Part shown: piece by piece, positions 50,942 through 64,000 of the stretch | Numbering within the stretch: position 1 is the first letter of the stretch | How the letters are laid out: every line of letters begins with the position of its first letter | Assembly: GCF_043290135.1 (NCBI RefSeq) | Contig: NC_134704.1 | Span: 20,202,001-20,266,000 of the forward strand | DNA from: Rhipicephalus microplus | Lineage: Eukaryota > Arthropoda > Arachnida > Ixodida > Ixodidae | Reading direction: 5' to 3' | Length of the DNA stretch: 64,000 nucleotides | Position numbers and translations under genes: made by a program | Notes under the pieces: generated by a model | Databases searched by the model: none | The model's input: only the letters and a program-made list of their open reading frames with translations | What the model was told of the DNA's origin: nothing

Positions 50942-53640
50942 ATGTATTTGGGAAGTCTTGGAGCGTCAAGCTTCCTAATCACCGTCCAGAATGCGTACCG
51001 TGCCCTCTTCTCAACCTCGGCGAGCAACGTCGGGCGGGGTGTCGGGGTGGGACAACGACGTGGGTGTTGTAGCGGGAGTCGAAGGAAAGGGTGCGCAGTT
51101 TTGCAGCGAAGCGGTGGCTGGCTCTGCGGGGCCTCTGTATCTCGCGTACGCGAAACCTAGAGTCTTCTCCCTCTAGTGCCTCTACCACGAGGGGGAAGGG
51201 GCGTCGTAATTACGCGAGAAAATGAGCCAATTTTCCGGACTCACCGCGACGGGGGCCGTTACTTCACCGCATTCGCGAACATTCGCGAAACTGAGGGCGT
51301 GCATTGTTCACGACATACCAGTCTCGGCGGGAACCGCGGTGTAAAGGGTAAGCGCGGAGCAGTGCGCTTTTGTAACACTGCAAAAAAAAAAAAAAAAGCC
51401 ACACGCCGCGAACTCCCGGGACGTCGTTTGCCAGTAGCATGTGCGGATGTTATAGACACCGCAGGTGTTTGGAAGGAAAACAGCCCGTCCAGCTCGCACT
51501 CTAAGCGTGCTGCCTTTCCTGGCGGAGGCTGGCGTGTTGTTTTTTGCGCGCACAGGTTCTGGAGTCGCATCGGACGCTCACGCACGTCCCTGCCAGTAGC
51601 CAGTGTTACAGCACCAAGAGCACAGAAAGCGCGGAGCGTACCGTAAGGTCTCGAGTGCTGCAACGCGAGATTGTCAGGCTCCGGACTGCGGCTAGTTTAA
51701 GTTGGTTCCTTGCTTTCATGCGACTTGAGAGGTCCGCGTATCTTCTATAAGGTCACTTGCAATGCTCCTGAACCATTGCTTAACGGCTGCTTCTGCATGC
51801 TGAGATAAAAAAGAACTGTGAGGGAAAAGCAAAGTGAGACGTGAATCTGCTTAAGCTCGAAGCGGGAATGTAAGCGAAAGACACACATCAGCTTCGGGAG
51901 CTTCCCTACAGTGGCGCTGCAAGCTGTACTGGCGAACGTACGTTCATTATTTCATTCATTCTTTATTTCTCTCTCTTTATTTCGTCACATCGCCCAAATA
52001 AAACCGCGCTACAGTAATATTTTTTTTCACTGGGGCTCGCATTGCAGGCGAGATATTGCGGTAACATGTACGAAGAGACTCGGCAAACGGGTGCTGCGGA
52101 AGCAGTTTCGGTCAATTTTCGTGTCCGAAGCCTTATGAAATCGCGTGTCAGCGTCTCGCGAGTTGGGCATAGAAGCCGTCACGTACGTACGCACGCACAG
52201 TTCACGATCGACTCCGAAAACGACGTGCCGCGCCTGCAGGGGCAGCGGCGGCAGTCCGCTCGGCCACGTAATGGCCTATTCAGGTGTCAGGACTGCCTGA
52301 CACACGTGTCGTGCGACGAAGAACTGCGGTACGCGTGGCGGTGAACTTGAGCGGTGAACTCCGGAACGGCGTAGTCGAGAGTTATTCGCGCGTTCGCGCG
52401 CGGTCTAATATGGCCAGGCTCGTGGCTGCGTAACTGGCGGCGAGTTTGAGCGGCTGGCTTGCTTTGCTTGCAGTGCAGACGCACATCTCTGGAGAGATGA
52501 TTTGCTCGTCCCCACGCTCAACGTACAAACGCAGGCGTTCACGTAATAGTCACGCTAGGCACTTCCGTCCTTCGAGTTTTTCAACATCGTGACCTAGGTG
52601 GTGTTCCAAGCTTCGCCTCCGGCAAAACAGTGTTCGTGCCGTTCTGATTATTTCGCCGTGATAGCGACAGGTGCTGTGCGAAACGTGGCGACTGTTTCCG
52701 GATCCTCAATTGCCGTCGGCGTGTACACCTTTCCTACCTAACCTGACCGGCTAGCTTTTTTTCTTTTTGTTCGCACACCCCTCATATAATTTCACATGCG
52801 AGACCTTTGAGGTAATTTGAAGAGATGAATAAATAAATAAAAAAACCAAACAAATAAATGGAGAGAGGGATCACCGCATTGCTGGGCTGTTTCACGCAAG
52901 TACAAAATGTGACGTCATAGCCTCGGCAGTGCAAATTTTGGAAGAGGGGGGGGGGGGGGGCGCATGTTATAAACAGCCAAGAAAGAATTACGGCTGCGCC
53001 AAGGGCGTCTCCGTTGAAAGGCGCATTCAGTCCACGGAACAAAGCGTCGGGACCTGTTTCGTTCACTACCAGAAAAGCCGTCGCTATAAGCTGGTGACGT
53101 AGGACGGGGCCACTTGAAATTATTGCAATAAGACCTTCTTGCAGGTGTTACGATTCCCACAGTACGCATTGCACAGTAAACTTGAAGTGCCACCAGAGTC
53201 CGATGGCCGTGACGCTACTTCCAGAGTTCATGATCGAATCGGCATCGACACACGCTTTTGACACCAGCAGTTGTCTCACCTAGTGCAACTTGTTACATAG
53301 CTTCATCGAATTGTTGTATCGCCACGTAAGAAGATCAAGCGCAACGCTAAGCACGCCGTATGTTGCTTTCAATGTATCACTTTCAGGTGAAACTGAGAAT
53401 TTTTGTAAGTTTAACATGTATACTGATAATATGGTGCCCTATCCACACAGCGTGCCTGTGTGTGTGAGAGAAAAGAAAAGAGATAAGCAAGGCGAGTGTT
53501 TTAACCAAACGCACGTCTGGTTCTCTACCGTGCATGTGCTCGGGGATGGGATAAATGGCTGAAAATATTAAAATAGAAGTGAGCTGAGTACAGGCGCGGC
53601 CGGCCCGAACAAGAAGGACCAAATATTGTGAGCATCACTG
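50942..53640. other. Intergenic; GC-rich at about 51000-51700
   Basis: An A-run lies at 51382-51397 and a G-run at about 52947-52960. Long opposing frames (156 plus, 134 minus) in the GC-rich part have no recognised domain. Confidence 0.45.
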
Positions 53641-53690
53641 CTCACACTAGCTCACACTACGAGTGAGCATCATTGCTCACTCGTAGATTG
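53641..53690. repeat. 12-bp perfect hairpin
   Basis: CTACGAGTGAGC (53657-53668) and GCTCACTCGTAG (53675-53686) with loop ATCATT. Adjacent GCTCACACTAGCTCACAC copies extend the motif. Confidence 0.85.
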
Positions 53691-54599
53691 ACCGTACACT
53701 GTAAATCTTGTATCAATTAAAAGGTTTCCAAAGTACAGGAAAGTCGTTATATTTCACTCTAGATCAATATGTTTCAGTTTGCCGCTTACAGAACCTCGAG
53801 TGCTCCTAAAAACTTCTGTATAGACTCTCTCGTCGCAGACATAGTGTCATAGACCTATGGCATGTTCGTAAACAACGATAGGCGCCGTCGACATACTGAG
53901 GTACTTGTAGCGACGGCACGGCGTGCATAGGCTTGACCCAGCTCATGACCCAGCCCAAAGCTCGCCACCACCATCTATGATCACGTCACAACTGGTACAG
54001 CAGCTGTAGGACTGCCTCCGAGCACAACGCGTCGCGGAAGAGCCTCCCGACACGACGCAGCTTTGGAGCTGAAGTGCTAGTTGTCACGCTATCATAAAGT
54101 AGCTGTACAGTGGCTGTATAGTGGTGACGAACTTTGGGGCTGGGCAACGCTCGTGGTTCGCGACATCGTTACAAGCTCCTCAGTACGGTGATTGCGCCTA
54201 CCGCTGTTTACAAACATGGTGTAGGTCTACACTATCCCTGCCTGGGAAAGCAGTGGCAACCAAGCAGACCAACGGGCCCGATTGCTCTGTCCCCACTATT
54301 TCTTATTATACATCTTCGCCTTTGCTGTGCCCGTGGCAAGCAGTCACACGCGAGGTCACGGCCCCTCCGCATCCTGCTGGCGGATGCCGGCGCGTGGCGA
54401 AAAGCTCGGCGGGAGGGAGAATGCCGCGGGTGCGCATTCCGACGTGGATTAACTCGATCCGGCCTCCTCGTGAGCGAGAATGCGCCTTTACCCAGGTGTC
54501 CCCGCATATGCGGATCCTTTCTCATGCGCGCTGTCAAGATCAGCTTCGCCTCATTAATGCCGTGTAGCGAAAGCTTTATGCTGGCGTTGAGTCAGCCAC
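53691..54599. other. Intergenic, no gene recognised
   Basis: Two overlapping plus frames at 54121-54640 (148 and 168 codons) lack any recognisable domain. Not called. Confidence 0.45.
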
Positions 54600-55160
54600 A
54601 GACAGAGAAGGAAAAAAGTGCCGCCATATCTACGAAGTGAATGATGATGAGTGGGTGAAGCTCCGAAGGTAAACCTGGTAAACAATGATGCTATGTGGGG
54701 TTTAACGTCCCAAAACCACCATATGATTATGAGAGACGCCGTAGTGGAGGGCTCCGGAAATTTCGAACACGTGAGGTTCTTTAACGCGCACCCAAATCTG
54801 AGCACACGGGCCTACAACATTTCCACCTCCATCGGAAATCCAGCCGCCGCAGCCGGGATTTGAACCCGCGACCTGCGGGTCAGCAGCCGAGTACCTTAGC
54901 CACTAGACCACCACGGCGGGGCCTGGTGAACAATGAATTCTCCGTACATTTTGCCCACTCGATTTTATTACAACGCTTCCCCTAGCGTACGTCGCCGACT
55001 AAATTGAACGATTGCCTTCCACCAATGACACGCGCCATATGAGACATAAATCCTATTTTATAACATCTCGCATCTTTCGTCATTAACTACAAGTACCGCC
55101 GTCTAGTTCATAACATCTTGCATCTTTTCATCAACAGCTACATGTACCGCCATCTAGTGA
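54600..55160 (+). repeat. Dispersed repeat hosting a nested SINE; 50-bp duplication
   Basis: TACGAAGTGAATGATGATGA near 54630 resembles sequence near 37297. A Ruka SINE interrupts the region. Further right, TAACATCTCGCATCTTT (55061) and TAACATCTTGCATCTTT (55111) begin two 50-bp tandem units, each ending GTACCGCCRTCTAGT. The class is unknown. Confidence 0.45.
54674..54936 (-). mobile_element. Ruka SINE with 15-bp TSD (one mismatch)
   Basis: Near full-length minus copy (54689-54921) with a well preserved tRNA-like head and body. The tail is reduced to almost nothing (plus TGCTATGTGGGG in place of the ATCA-repeat tail). The flanks are CCTGGTAAACAATGA (54674-54688) and CCTGGTGAACAATGA (54922-54936). 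Confidence 0.93.
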
Positions 55161-56216
55161 ACACTGCAAGAACTAAACGAGAGGTAGCTACATACAGGGG
55201 ACGCACAGCCCACGCCTTAAGGAGCTGCGCCCCTAAAAAAAGTTTGGTAAAGAGGTCAACGACTGGATTGGGGTTGAATTAAGGTAAATATACTGTTATA
55301 ACAACCGATAACAAACAGCAGCGAATAGGTAGCTCAGACTAGCTCACGGCAGCTAACACTGACAATCACTTAACCTACACCAAACCACATAAAGCGATGG
55401 TGAGCCAGACTTCGACAATGCTGGTAGTGTGCGAGTTAACACGGTTACCGGCTGAGGAACGCCTCACTTTAAGACAAACTGGAGTGAATTAGAAATAATA
55501 AGCCACGCCCCTACTCTAGCGCATCACATCCAGATAGCGGATTTAAAATGTTTAGGAAGAAGCTCATTTATATAGCGATCGTCAAGGATTAATGGCTTCC
55601 AGCACGCTTTTTGTGTGACTCACAAACTCAGCGGGGCTGTCTAATAAATTTCTCTGCACGGCATTGTTCATTTACAGTGAAGCGCGACGTGGAATCCGCA
55701 ATAAAACCGAAGCAGTGTTGGCAGCGCTGGTGTCCCCGTACATTAATGGATACGCGATGATCTATGCTCTACAGCAGCGTCCTTGCGCACCGACCCTTAT
55801 TTCATGGCTCTTCATTTCAACGCAGAAAAAAACAAACAGAGGTTCGAATCAAAAGGGGAATTCTAGGGTGGTTCCCTCCGTTCAGGACGTCTTGAGGGGC
55901 TAGTTGGTTCATTCTATTCAGGTAAAAATTGCGCTGAAATAGAAAGGACACCACAAAGAAGGAACACCACAAAGAAGGAATCTGTTTGAGTGTGATCTGT
56001 TTCAATCTGTTTCACCACTGGAAATGCCGCAGGGCAAACACGCATTCGCCCATTCCAAGCCACGTGGTCTCTGGCCAAGTGCCGCCGACGGCTGCACGGC
56101 CTTCCCAATGTCGTTCAGGAGGGAGGTTGGCGTTCGGATGAAGCAGAGGGGGTGTCCGGTTATATGCAGCGTCGAATGACCGGTTCCGCGGGAGATGCAC
56201 CCTGCGAAACGTGCGG
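55161..56216. other. Intergenic, no gene recognised
   Basis: Nothing supported. Confidence 0.5.
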
Positions 56217-56410
56217 TTCTTCTTCTTCTTCTTCTTCTTCTTCTTCTTCTTCTTCTTCTTCTTCTTCTTCTTCTTCTTCTTCTTCTTCTTCTTCTTCTTC
56301 TTCTTCTTCTTCTTCTTCTTCTTCTTCTTCTTCTTCTTCTTCTTCTTCCTTCCTTCCTTCCTTCTTTCTTTTTCTTTTCTTTTTCTTCTTCTTCTTCTTC
56401 TTCTTCCTCT
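56217..56410. repeat. (TTC)n microsatellite
   Basis: About 130 bp of TTC followed by TTCC/TTTC variants and more TTC. It yields poly-Ser, poly-Leu, poly-Phe, poly-Lys and poly-Glu frames, all artefacts. Confidence 0.95.
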
Positions 56411-59082
56411 TCGTCCGCGGTGGATTAGGTTCCCACACGCTGACGTGGTGTGCCACCGATATGATAGAGGAGCGATGTCCATGCGATTTCTTCGTACGTG
56501 TGTAGTTCAGCTTTTGTTCGACAGTATAGGGTCTTGTCAATGTGCGCGCCAGATAACACACGTTATCTACTGCGATGTACACCTGTGGGGGGGGGGGGGT
56601 TGCACGGCGTGTGTCGCCTAACAGACGAGGAGAAATGAAAGCAAAGCCTGTCAAACCTCGAGAAAAAGAGAGCGAGGGACGCCTCATTCTTTATATCTTT
56701 GGAAGTTGGTGGAATATTTGTGAACTGCGAAACTCATCTATAACGAAGAACTCGGCCACTTCCATACACAAGGTTAAGAATGTCACTTAATTCACTGTCC
56801 TGGCCTTAACACTCGCAGAAGATGAGGAACGTAAAGAATAATTTGTTAATCAGCCTCCCCCTCATTATAGTTATGGTCTTTGTAGACCGTCCCACCACAC
56901 TTCTTAACGAAGCTCGCGAAAGACAACGTAATCGTTGATTTCACATAGATCTCGTGAGTGTAGCGTTTCTCAAAGAAGAGGAAAAAAAATTAAGCGCAAC
57001 AACTTCCCACCTACGAAAGGCTAGGTCAATATTTTCCAAAACACAGCGGTCAAAGCTGGGCCAGTAACCTCAACTTTGCACTAACCAAGAGAAGGCGCGA
57101 CATGCATGTTTGTGTACGTGGCGTCGCACGCTCACGAGTTTTCAAAAGTGCGATGACCGAACCCCGCCGCCTCCACTGCCAGAGCTGCAGCTTAGCTTCC
57201 TTTCGCGTGCACGGCTGGCTAGGATTGCCAAGCGTGTCGTGCCCCCAAGAGACGAGACGAGAGGCGGCCTGACAAACCGAAGTCCGGAGCGTCCGCGAGC
57301 AAATGTGATTTACGAAGTTAAGCGACGGCGACGAGAGCCTCTCTCGATATGGCCGCCCTGTAATTAGGGTTGCGAACGCGAGCCGCACAGAACTCGGCTC
57401 GGAAACCTTTCGTTTGCGAGACTGGCCGTCGCTCTATAATCAGATTTCCGGGGAAAAAAAATGTCTTTGAGATGGGGCCTTTCCTGAGCCGCCGCTTGCG
57501 ATGAAAGGAGCTACCGCCTACGTCGCATTTCCAACTCGAAGAGTTTTCCGACGGAGCTTTATTCCGCTAAAGCGCGAACTAACTTCAATTGAAGTTCTCG
57601 CCGATGCTTGCTCCTCGATTTCTGTATGGCCTCAAGACTAATGTAACATTGTCTATAGGTGCACACTCCACACTATGACTGTTATAACTGGAACTTAAAA
57701 GGATACACTTAAATTGCAGTCTGGCTATATGACTGAAGAGCAGTCATTAGGGGCATTTTAACGTGATAGTGTTAAAAACCTTGTTTCGCTGAAACGCCGG
57801 TGTCGGCGTCGTTGGTAGTAAGCGAAAAATTATCATCTTGTGCGTGACCAAAAAAATTGAGAACGACGCAAATTAAATAATAAAAACAAATTCTAAGTGA
57901 GAGTGGAAATCAAACCCGCATTGTTTCGGTCCGAATAGAGATCAAACCCGGGTTGTTTGCGCGGCAATCGAATGTTGTATTACAGTCAGTAAGTCGGTCA
58001 GTCAACCAACTTATTTGGGTTTCAAGGAACTACAGAGTCGTATAGTTGCGGGCCGCGCCCACGTTGGGGCCGGAAGAACATGGTCCGCCACCCGTTCGTG
58101 GGCCTTTTGACAGCCCTTAGTTGCTTATAAAGATCGCCGTTTCTGAGGGCTATCCCTCAGTCCTGTTGTTTATTAAAATACGCATCTTGTAACGTCGAAC
58201 ATCCGAACACAGTGAAAATAACTTCCTCAGCTTTGAAATAAAGTGAAAGTAACTTCCATGATTTACGAACACACGCGTCCCGTATACATGCTTCACAGAG
58301 CAACAAGAAATATCGCAATAATATTGCGAGGTACGAGCGCACACTGCCATCGGGTGTCAGAACATGACAATCACAATGACTTCTTGGTTTGAAGCCGGTC
58401 AACGACTACCAAAGGCACACGTGTTACTGCGCCCATTCTCCTATGGTGGGCGCATAGCAGGTTCGAAAAGATTTCATGCACTAAGAGTTTGAAGTACGTA
58501 CTCAGTACAAGGTATCGCTATCGTGTTTAACTCTTGAAGGCGAAGCTTAAAGGTCCCCTAGCTTTGTTGCATGTTGCACGGTACAATCGCGTTTGTACTT
58601 TTTAAGCACGGAGCTTTTAAGCACAAAGGGGGAGGGGTTAAGTGGGGAGCCGACTTCGCTTGGCGTAACGTTTAATGTGTTACAGCACATTTAGCACGCG
58701 CTCGCGCCAAGGAGAAGTTTTCTTCCTCTTGTCCGGGTGCCTTGATGATGATAATTTATTATCAGCAGCAAAAACTAACTAGTGCACTGGCCGCAACATA
58801 GGCGAAACCACGTATAAAAATAGAAGAAAAGAGAGGAAGCAAATGTGATATGGACGAGAGAGAGAAAGACAACAACTAGAAAGAAACACAGAAACAGCAA
58901 CAAAGAGAGGAAAGTAGATGAACAGAGACGAAGAAATAAATAGAAATAAAAAGAGATAAAAAACGCAAAAGGATAAAAATAAAGGAAAGAGAGGAGGAAG
59001 AAAAATGAAAACAGAAGAGAAAAAAAAAACAAAGGCTGCCCAGCTGCGCATTTTCTTTAGGTTCTGAAGACACGATACAGAA
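56411..59082. other. Intergenic, no gene recognised
   Basis: A G-run lies at about 56587-56600. A+G-rich sequence (GAAAAAGAAA type) lies at 58850-59030. The sequence near 57770-57960 (CGCCGGTGTCGGCGTCGTTG, and two AATCAAACCCG/GATCAAACCCG segments) looks like a dispersed repeat fragment of unknown class. Confidence 0.45.
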
Positions 59083-59352
59083 CAGAACAGCGCCCCGCCG
59101 TGGTGGTCTAGTGGCTAAGGTACTCGTCTGCCGACCCGCAGGTGGCGGGTTCAAATCCCGGCTGTGGCGACTGCATTTCCGATGGAGGCGGAAATGTTGT
59201 AGGCCCGTGTGCTCAGATTTGAGTGCACGTTAAGGAACCCCAGGTGGTCGAAATTTCCGGAGCCCTCCACTACGGCGTCTCTCATGATTATATGGTGGTT
59301 TCAGGACGTTAAACCCCACATATCAATCAATCAATCAATCAATCAGAACAGC
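59083..59352 (+). mobile_element. Full-length Ruka SINE with 9-bp TSD
   Basis: Plus-orientation copy (59092-59343). The tRNA-like head has GGTGGTCTAGTGGCTAAGG and box B GGCGGGTTCAAATCCCG, and the full body is present with an (ATCA)n tail at 59322-59343. CAGAACAGC lies on both sides (59083-59091 and 59344-59352). Complete length and a clean tail suggest a young insertion. Confidence 0.92.
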
Positions 59353-60835
59353 AACTAGAACGCTTTGTTCTTGTTTTTAGCCAATCATTGTAAATGGTTA
59401 GTGTCATCGATACTTGGCGAAATATAGAAGATCAAGGACACTTCACATGCCCACATGTGTTGCATTGGAAGCCCCTGTCGAGGTTTGATCATCGGATTAT
59501 TGGCTTCTTTCTTTACACGAGCAGAAGTTCGATTAAGCATGTCGTGGTAGAGAGAACAGCGAACCAGAACTCGGTTTATTTTGACCACACGATATTTTTT
59601 TAAAATTAACACAACAGGAATAGTTGATGACTGGGTCATTTAACCCTAATCAGTGGAGAAGATGCGAACAGCTGGCTGGTCTCATCAGGCACGATTACAG
59701 GCAATGAGCACCTTCCGGCGTGGGAGTCCCAGTTATTTTCAAGTTGCAGAGCACAGCCAATATGTAAAATCAGAGGCGTGATGAAGTTCTGGCCGGTGAT
59801 TCAAGGATAGTGTCAATTAACAACTTTATCCTTTGGAAACAGCAGTATACGAGATCGAGTCTCGCACGAGTCAACACCACAGTGTTGCGTTCACCTTCTC
59901 GACTCCAGGCCCATAAATATTCTTTCCAGATATCGGCCTGGGTAAGCGTTGGCTGTATTAGAAAACCGTATCAAACTTTTCTTTACCAAATTTAGGCTTT
60001 GTTGTTTTTGCTCTCGTTATTAACTTCCGAGATTCAATTTTCTGACTATTTGCGATATTCAGAATAATGCTCAATGACAGAACACGCAAAAAAAAAAACA
60101 ACGAAGTCATGTTGTTGTTCTTTTTTTTTTTTTTGCCATGTTCGGAGTGCTTGTAACCTGCAACGCCTTCACGCGAAAACATTGCCGTAAAATCAACTCC
60201 TTATTGTAGCGTAATCAATAATATTCAACTGGAACTTGCATATTTATCAAAATCCAACCGAAACATTTTTCACTTTATTGGGAGTTAAGCATCGGTGTGC
60301 GTTCATGCGGCGTGCTCTTCCACAAAATGTTATATCTGCCAGCTTCGCTGAACGCTTCCTAAGTCTTCATACAAGCACACCGTATGCGCCACGCGAGTTC
60401 AAACGCAGCGCCGGGCACGCTTTGTTGGAGCTATGGCAGCTAAGGTGATGTATATAAGTGTTCATAGTGGTCACGTGCCGCCTCCTCAAAAGGACATTGC
60501 TGCATTCTGGTCCGCATGCATGGAGACTTGACTCGTCCGCTTTTTCCTCGCTTTCTTCGTCTCGCGGAGCCAAGATTTTACGGCGTCCCGCGATGTCCTT
60601 TTGTTGGACTGTCTGTGCCGGACAGCGGCGTACGGAAAGCGGTGTGTGAACACAGGTACACGTGGAGAGGATGAGGTTGAAGGAGGGAAAGTTATACGAC
60701 GCGTTGTATTGATGAGCGGCTGTAAATAAAAGGGGGAGGAAGAGCAGAGGGGGGTAGTAGCAGCTAGTACACCTCGTCCGGCCGTCCTCAATCAGCCTCT
60801 GACATTCTCGCGCCTTGTCTTCTTTTACGACGCAG
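59353..60835. other. Region upstream of the coding exon; no exon recognised
   Basis: Nothing is clearly coding. A TATATAAG sequence at 60451-60458 is a possible but unsupported TATA element. The last 40 bases (about 60796-60835) are the intron end: a CTGAC branch-like sequence, a pyrimidine-rich CTTGTCTTCTTTTACGACG and the AG acceptor. A 204-codon minus frame (60367-60981) is an antisense shadow of the exon. Confidence 0.45.
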
Positions 60836-62069
60836 GCGGAACTCAGTCTGCAAGGGGATGACTTCACCCGGCAGATGTGGCACATGTACAACACTTTCGA
60901 GGACGTGGTCGTGGGAGGAACGCTGCCGCCTACTGACCAGCCGGCCGCCGGTGACGCCCAGCAGCAACAGCAGCAGCACACCTTGCCGCCGAGTCAACAA
61001 CCGCCACCGCCAGCAGCAGCCGACGACACTGCAGCTCCTGCCGCCATCGCTGTCGGCGGCCTGCGCGGAGACGACGCTGCCACCCCGGCACAGACGACGG
61101 CCGCTCCGCGACCGCCGAAGCCCGTCCGCATCCCGTCGTCGCCCGACGTGCGGCGAGACGCGTCGTCGCCGACGGCGTCGCCCGGCGCCCGCCGGAAGAA
61201 GAGGCCAATGTCTCAGCGCTGCTCGTACGCTGCTTGCGGTAGCAGCGGAAGCAGCACCAGTAGTAGCAGTAGCGGCAGCCAGCAGCAGCGAAGCTCCCTG
61301 TCTTCCTCCGGCAATCCGCTGCTGGACACGATTGGCTCCATGACGTACGACCCTTGCTGCGAGTCGGACGACTACTACGACCTCGCCAGCGTGTACCTAC
61401 AGCGGCGCCAGGCGCGCCAGCACAGCGACGGCGAGTCCATCGCGTACGCGGGCTCTATCGACAGCGGCTACAAGAGCCTGTGCCCGACGCCCGAGATACC
61501 GGACTACGATGCCGAGGCCAAATCTTCCAGTAAGGCTGCCGTCGCTCTGGCACAACCCTCTACGGCCGCCGCGACGTCCAGGCTCGCAGCACCTGCTTCC
61601 GCGGGAGGACAACAGGGCCACAAGCCGACGCAGGAGGAGCTTGACGCCGACCTGGACCACCTGATGCAGCTGCGCCAGTCCCTGCTGACGGCCATTGCTC
61701 GTTGCGAGTCACCGGTGAGTCCGAAGAGCAGTAGCAGCAGCCCCCGTGCGGGCTCGGCGGGTGACAAGACGGTGAGGTTCAGCACCGAGAAGCTGACCTC
61801 GGCGCCCTCGTGCTCGCCGGCCAAGGCACCCGGAACGCGGGCCAAGCCTATCCTCAAGGACCCGCTTTGCGCCAATCTACGTGCCAACCTCGAAAGGCCC
61901 GACAGTGGTGGGACCTTGGAAGAAGAGATCGACAGCCTCCTTTGTGGAGGCAAACCCGACTACTACGACCTGGATGCCCGGTTCCCGCCGTCAACGTACG
62001 TGACCATGGTTGAGGAGAAGTACCGCTCCAACGCGGGATACAGCGTCGCCAAGGTCAAGTGCTTGAAAG
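60836..62069 (+). CDS. Coding exon of an uncharacterised Q/S/P-rich protein
   Basis: This is an internal (or first coding) exon of 411 codons plus one base. An in-frame TGA at 60800-60802 and no ATG before 60836 mean the frame must be entered through the AG acceptor at 60834-60835, unless translation starts at the ATG at 60875. The exon ends at AAAG|GTGAGT (62069/62070) in phase 1. I do not recognise the family. In order: a conserved-looking start with MWHMYNTFEDVV (codons 14-25); Q/P/A-rich low complexity (about 36-110); a basic RRKKRP (119-124), possibly nuclear-targeting; a Ser-rich tract; ESDDYYDL (176-183); SIDSGYKSLCPTPEIPDYD (about 212-230); a helical EELDADLDHLMQLRQSLL (from about 267); KTVRF (311-315), which fits the RVxF docking motif of protein phosphatase 1; AKPILKDP; and PDYYDL (about 374-379). 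Function is unknown. A cytoplasmic or nuclear scaffold or regulator is a guess from composition. Confidence 0.85.
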
Positions 62070-63698
<1,629 letters not shown>

Positions 63699-64000
63699 AT
63701 AAATGCCAAGAGACCTCCAAAGACCATAATAACGCAGCGTTGACAGCCGAACCAAGCCGACGTTCTCAAAGTCACAGTAGGCAACAGCACCAAAAGCCAC
63801 AACACCACCAACTGGATACCATACCACTGGCAATGGGCACGTACAACCCCCCTATTGCTCCTATTGAGCCAACTGTTTCGCGCTCAGAGAGGAGTGTCAC
63901 TGGCCACCCTGTACCCGCACCGCGCGTTACAGCCACTCACGGCATGACCGCTGCCGGCAGTGTGAAGCCGTGTTCTGTCAAGCCTACCATCATGCGCTCT
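63699..64000 (+). CDS. Next coding exon of the same gene, runs off the window
   Basis: From the AG acceptor at 63697-63698 the sequence is open without a stop for 100 codons to base 64000, in the one frame that joins the preceding exon. The first two bases AT complete the split codon as GAT (Asp), followed by [18 protein letters not shown]. The translation is polar and H/Q/P/S/T-rich ([12 protein letters not shown]), then [18 protein letters not shown] and [12 protein letters not shown], similar in composition to the preceding exon. No known domain is seen. The exon's 3' end is outside the window. Confidence 0.75.

Noticed and set aside
56012..56687. Poly-Lys, poly-Glu, poly-Ser or poly-Leu proteins
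   Set aside because: They are translations of the (TTC)n microsatellite in different frames.
60367..60981. 204-codon minus-strand gene
   Set aside because: It is antisense to the supported plus-strand exon and its intron end. The plus strand has a coherent splice structure and continuation.

Overview
The window is animal nuclear DNA, most likely from a hard tick (Ixodidae) of the metastriate Rhipicephalus type. The main evidence is about eleven copies of one tRNA-derived SINE that I recognise as the ixodid 'Ruka' type: a tRNA-like head, a body ending CCCCACATATCAATCAA, and 9-15 bp target-site duplications. A second line of evidence is the C-terminal end of a 'tick transposon' type LINE protein. 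There are no bacterial operons, ribosome binding sites, CRISPR arrays or phage genes. The window is repeat-dense intergenic sequence with one recognisable protein-coding gene at its right edge.

Layout. 1-60.8 kb holds no gene that I can support. It contains SINE copies (3.8, 4.1, 6.8, 13.5, 18.6, 20.4, 21.5, 24.8, 38.8, 54.7 and 59.1 kb), the 3' end of a LINE on the minus strand (5.4-6.2 kb) and other LINE 3'-tail relics (29.5, 30.3, 39.3, 44.5 and 47.7 kb). Long microsatellites are frequent: CTTT, GTAT, several TA tracts, AAAT, GAAA, TTC and GA. There is a 44-bp minisatellite (40.4-40.7 kb) and a MITE-like element with 18-bp inverted ends (46.6-47.1 kb). Several striking inverted structures occur. 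One is a 51-bp-stem snapback retroposon at 15.0 kb with a sibling at 43.9 kb. Another is a perfect 73-bp palindrome at 28.0 kb whose minus strand carries a hammerhead-ribozyme-like core. A third is a tRNA-like repeat array of about 460-bp units at 32.9-34.4 kb that contains a snapback of about 207 bp. GC-rich blocks at about 9.3-10.3, 14.1-14.9, 28.5-29.2, 45.1-45.8, 48.6-49.1 and 51.0-51.7 kb have long chance reading frames and could hold promoters or untranslated exons, but nothing proves it.

60.8-64.0 kb holds two coding exons of one plus-strand gene. The first (60836-62069) has a polypyrimidine/AG acceptor and a GTGAGT donor. The second (63699 to the window end) starts in exactly the complementary phase and stays open to base 64000. 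The protein is low-complexity (Q, S, A and P tracts) with conserved-looking islands and a KTVRF motif of the type that docks protein phosphatase 1. I do not recognise the family.

I see no new multi-gene system. The items most worth pursuing are the snapback tRNA-headed retroposons, the hammerhead-like palindrome, the tRNA-like array and the unnamed gene.
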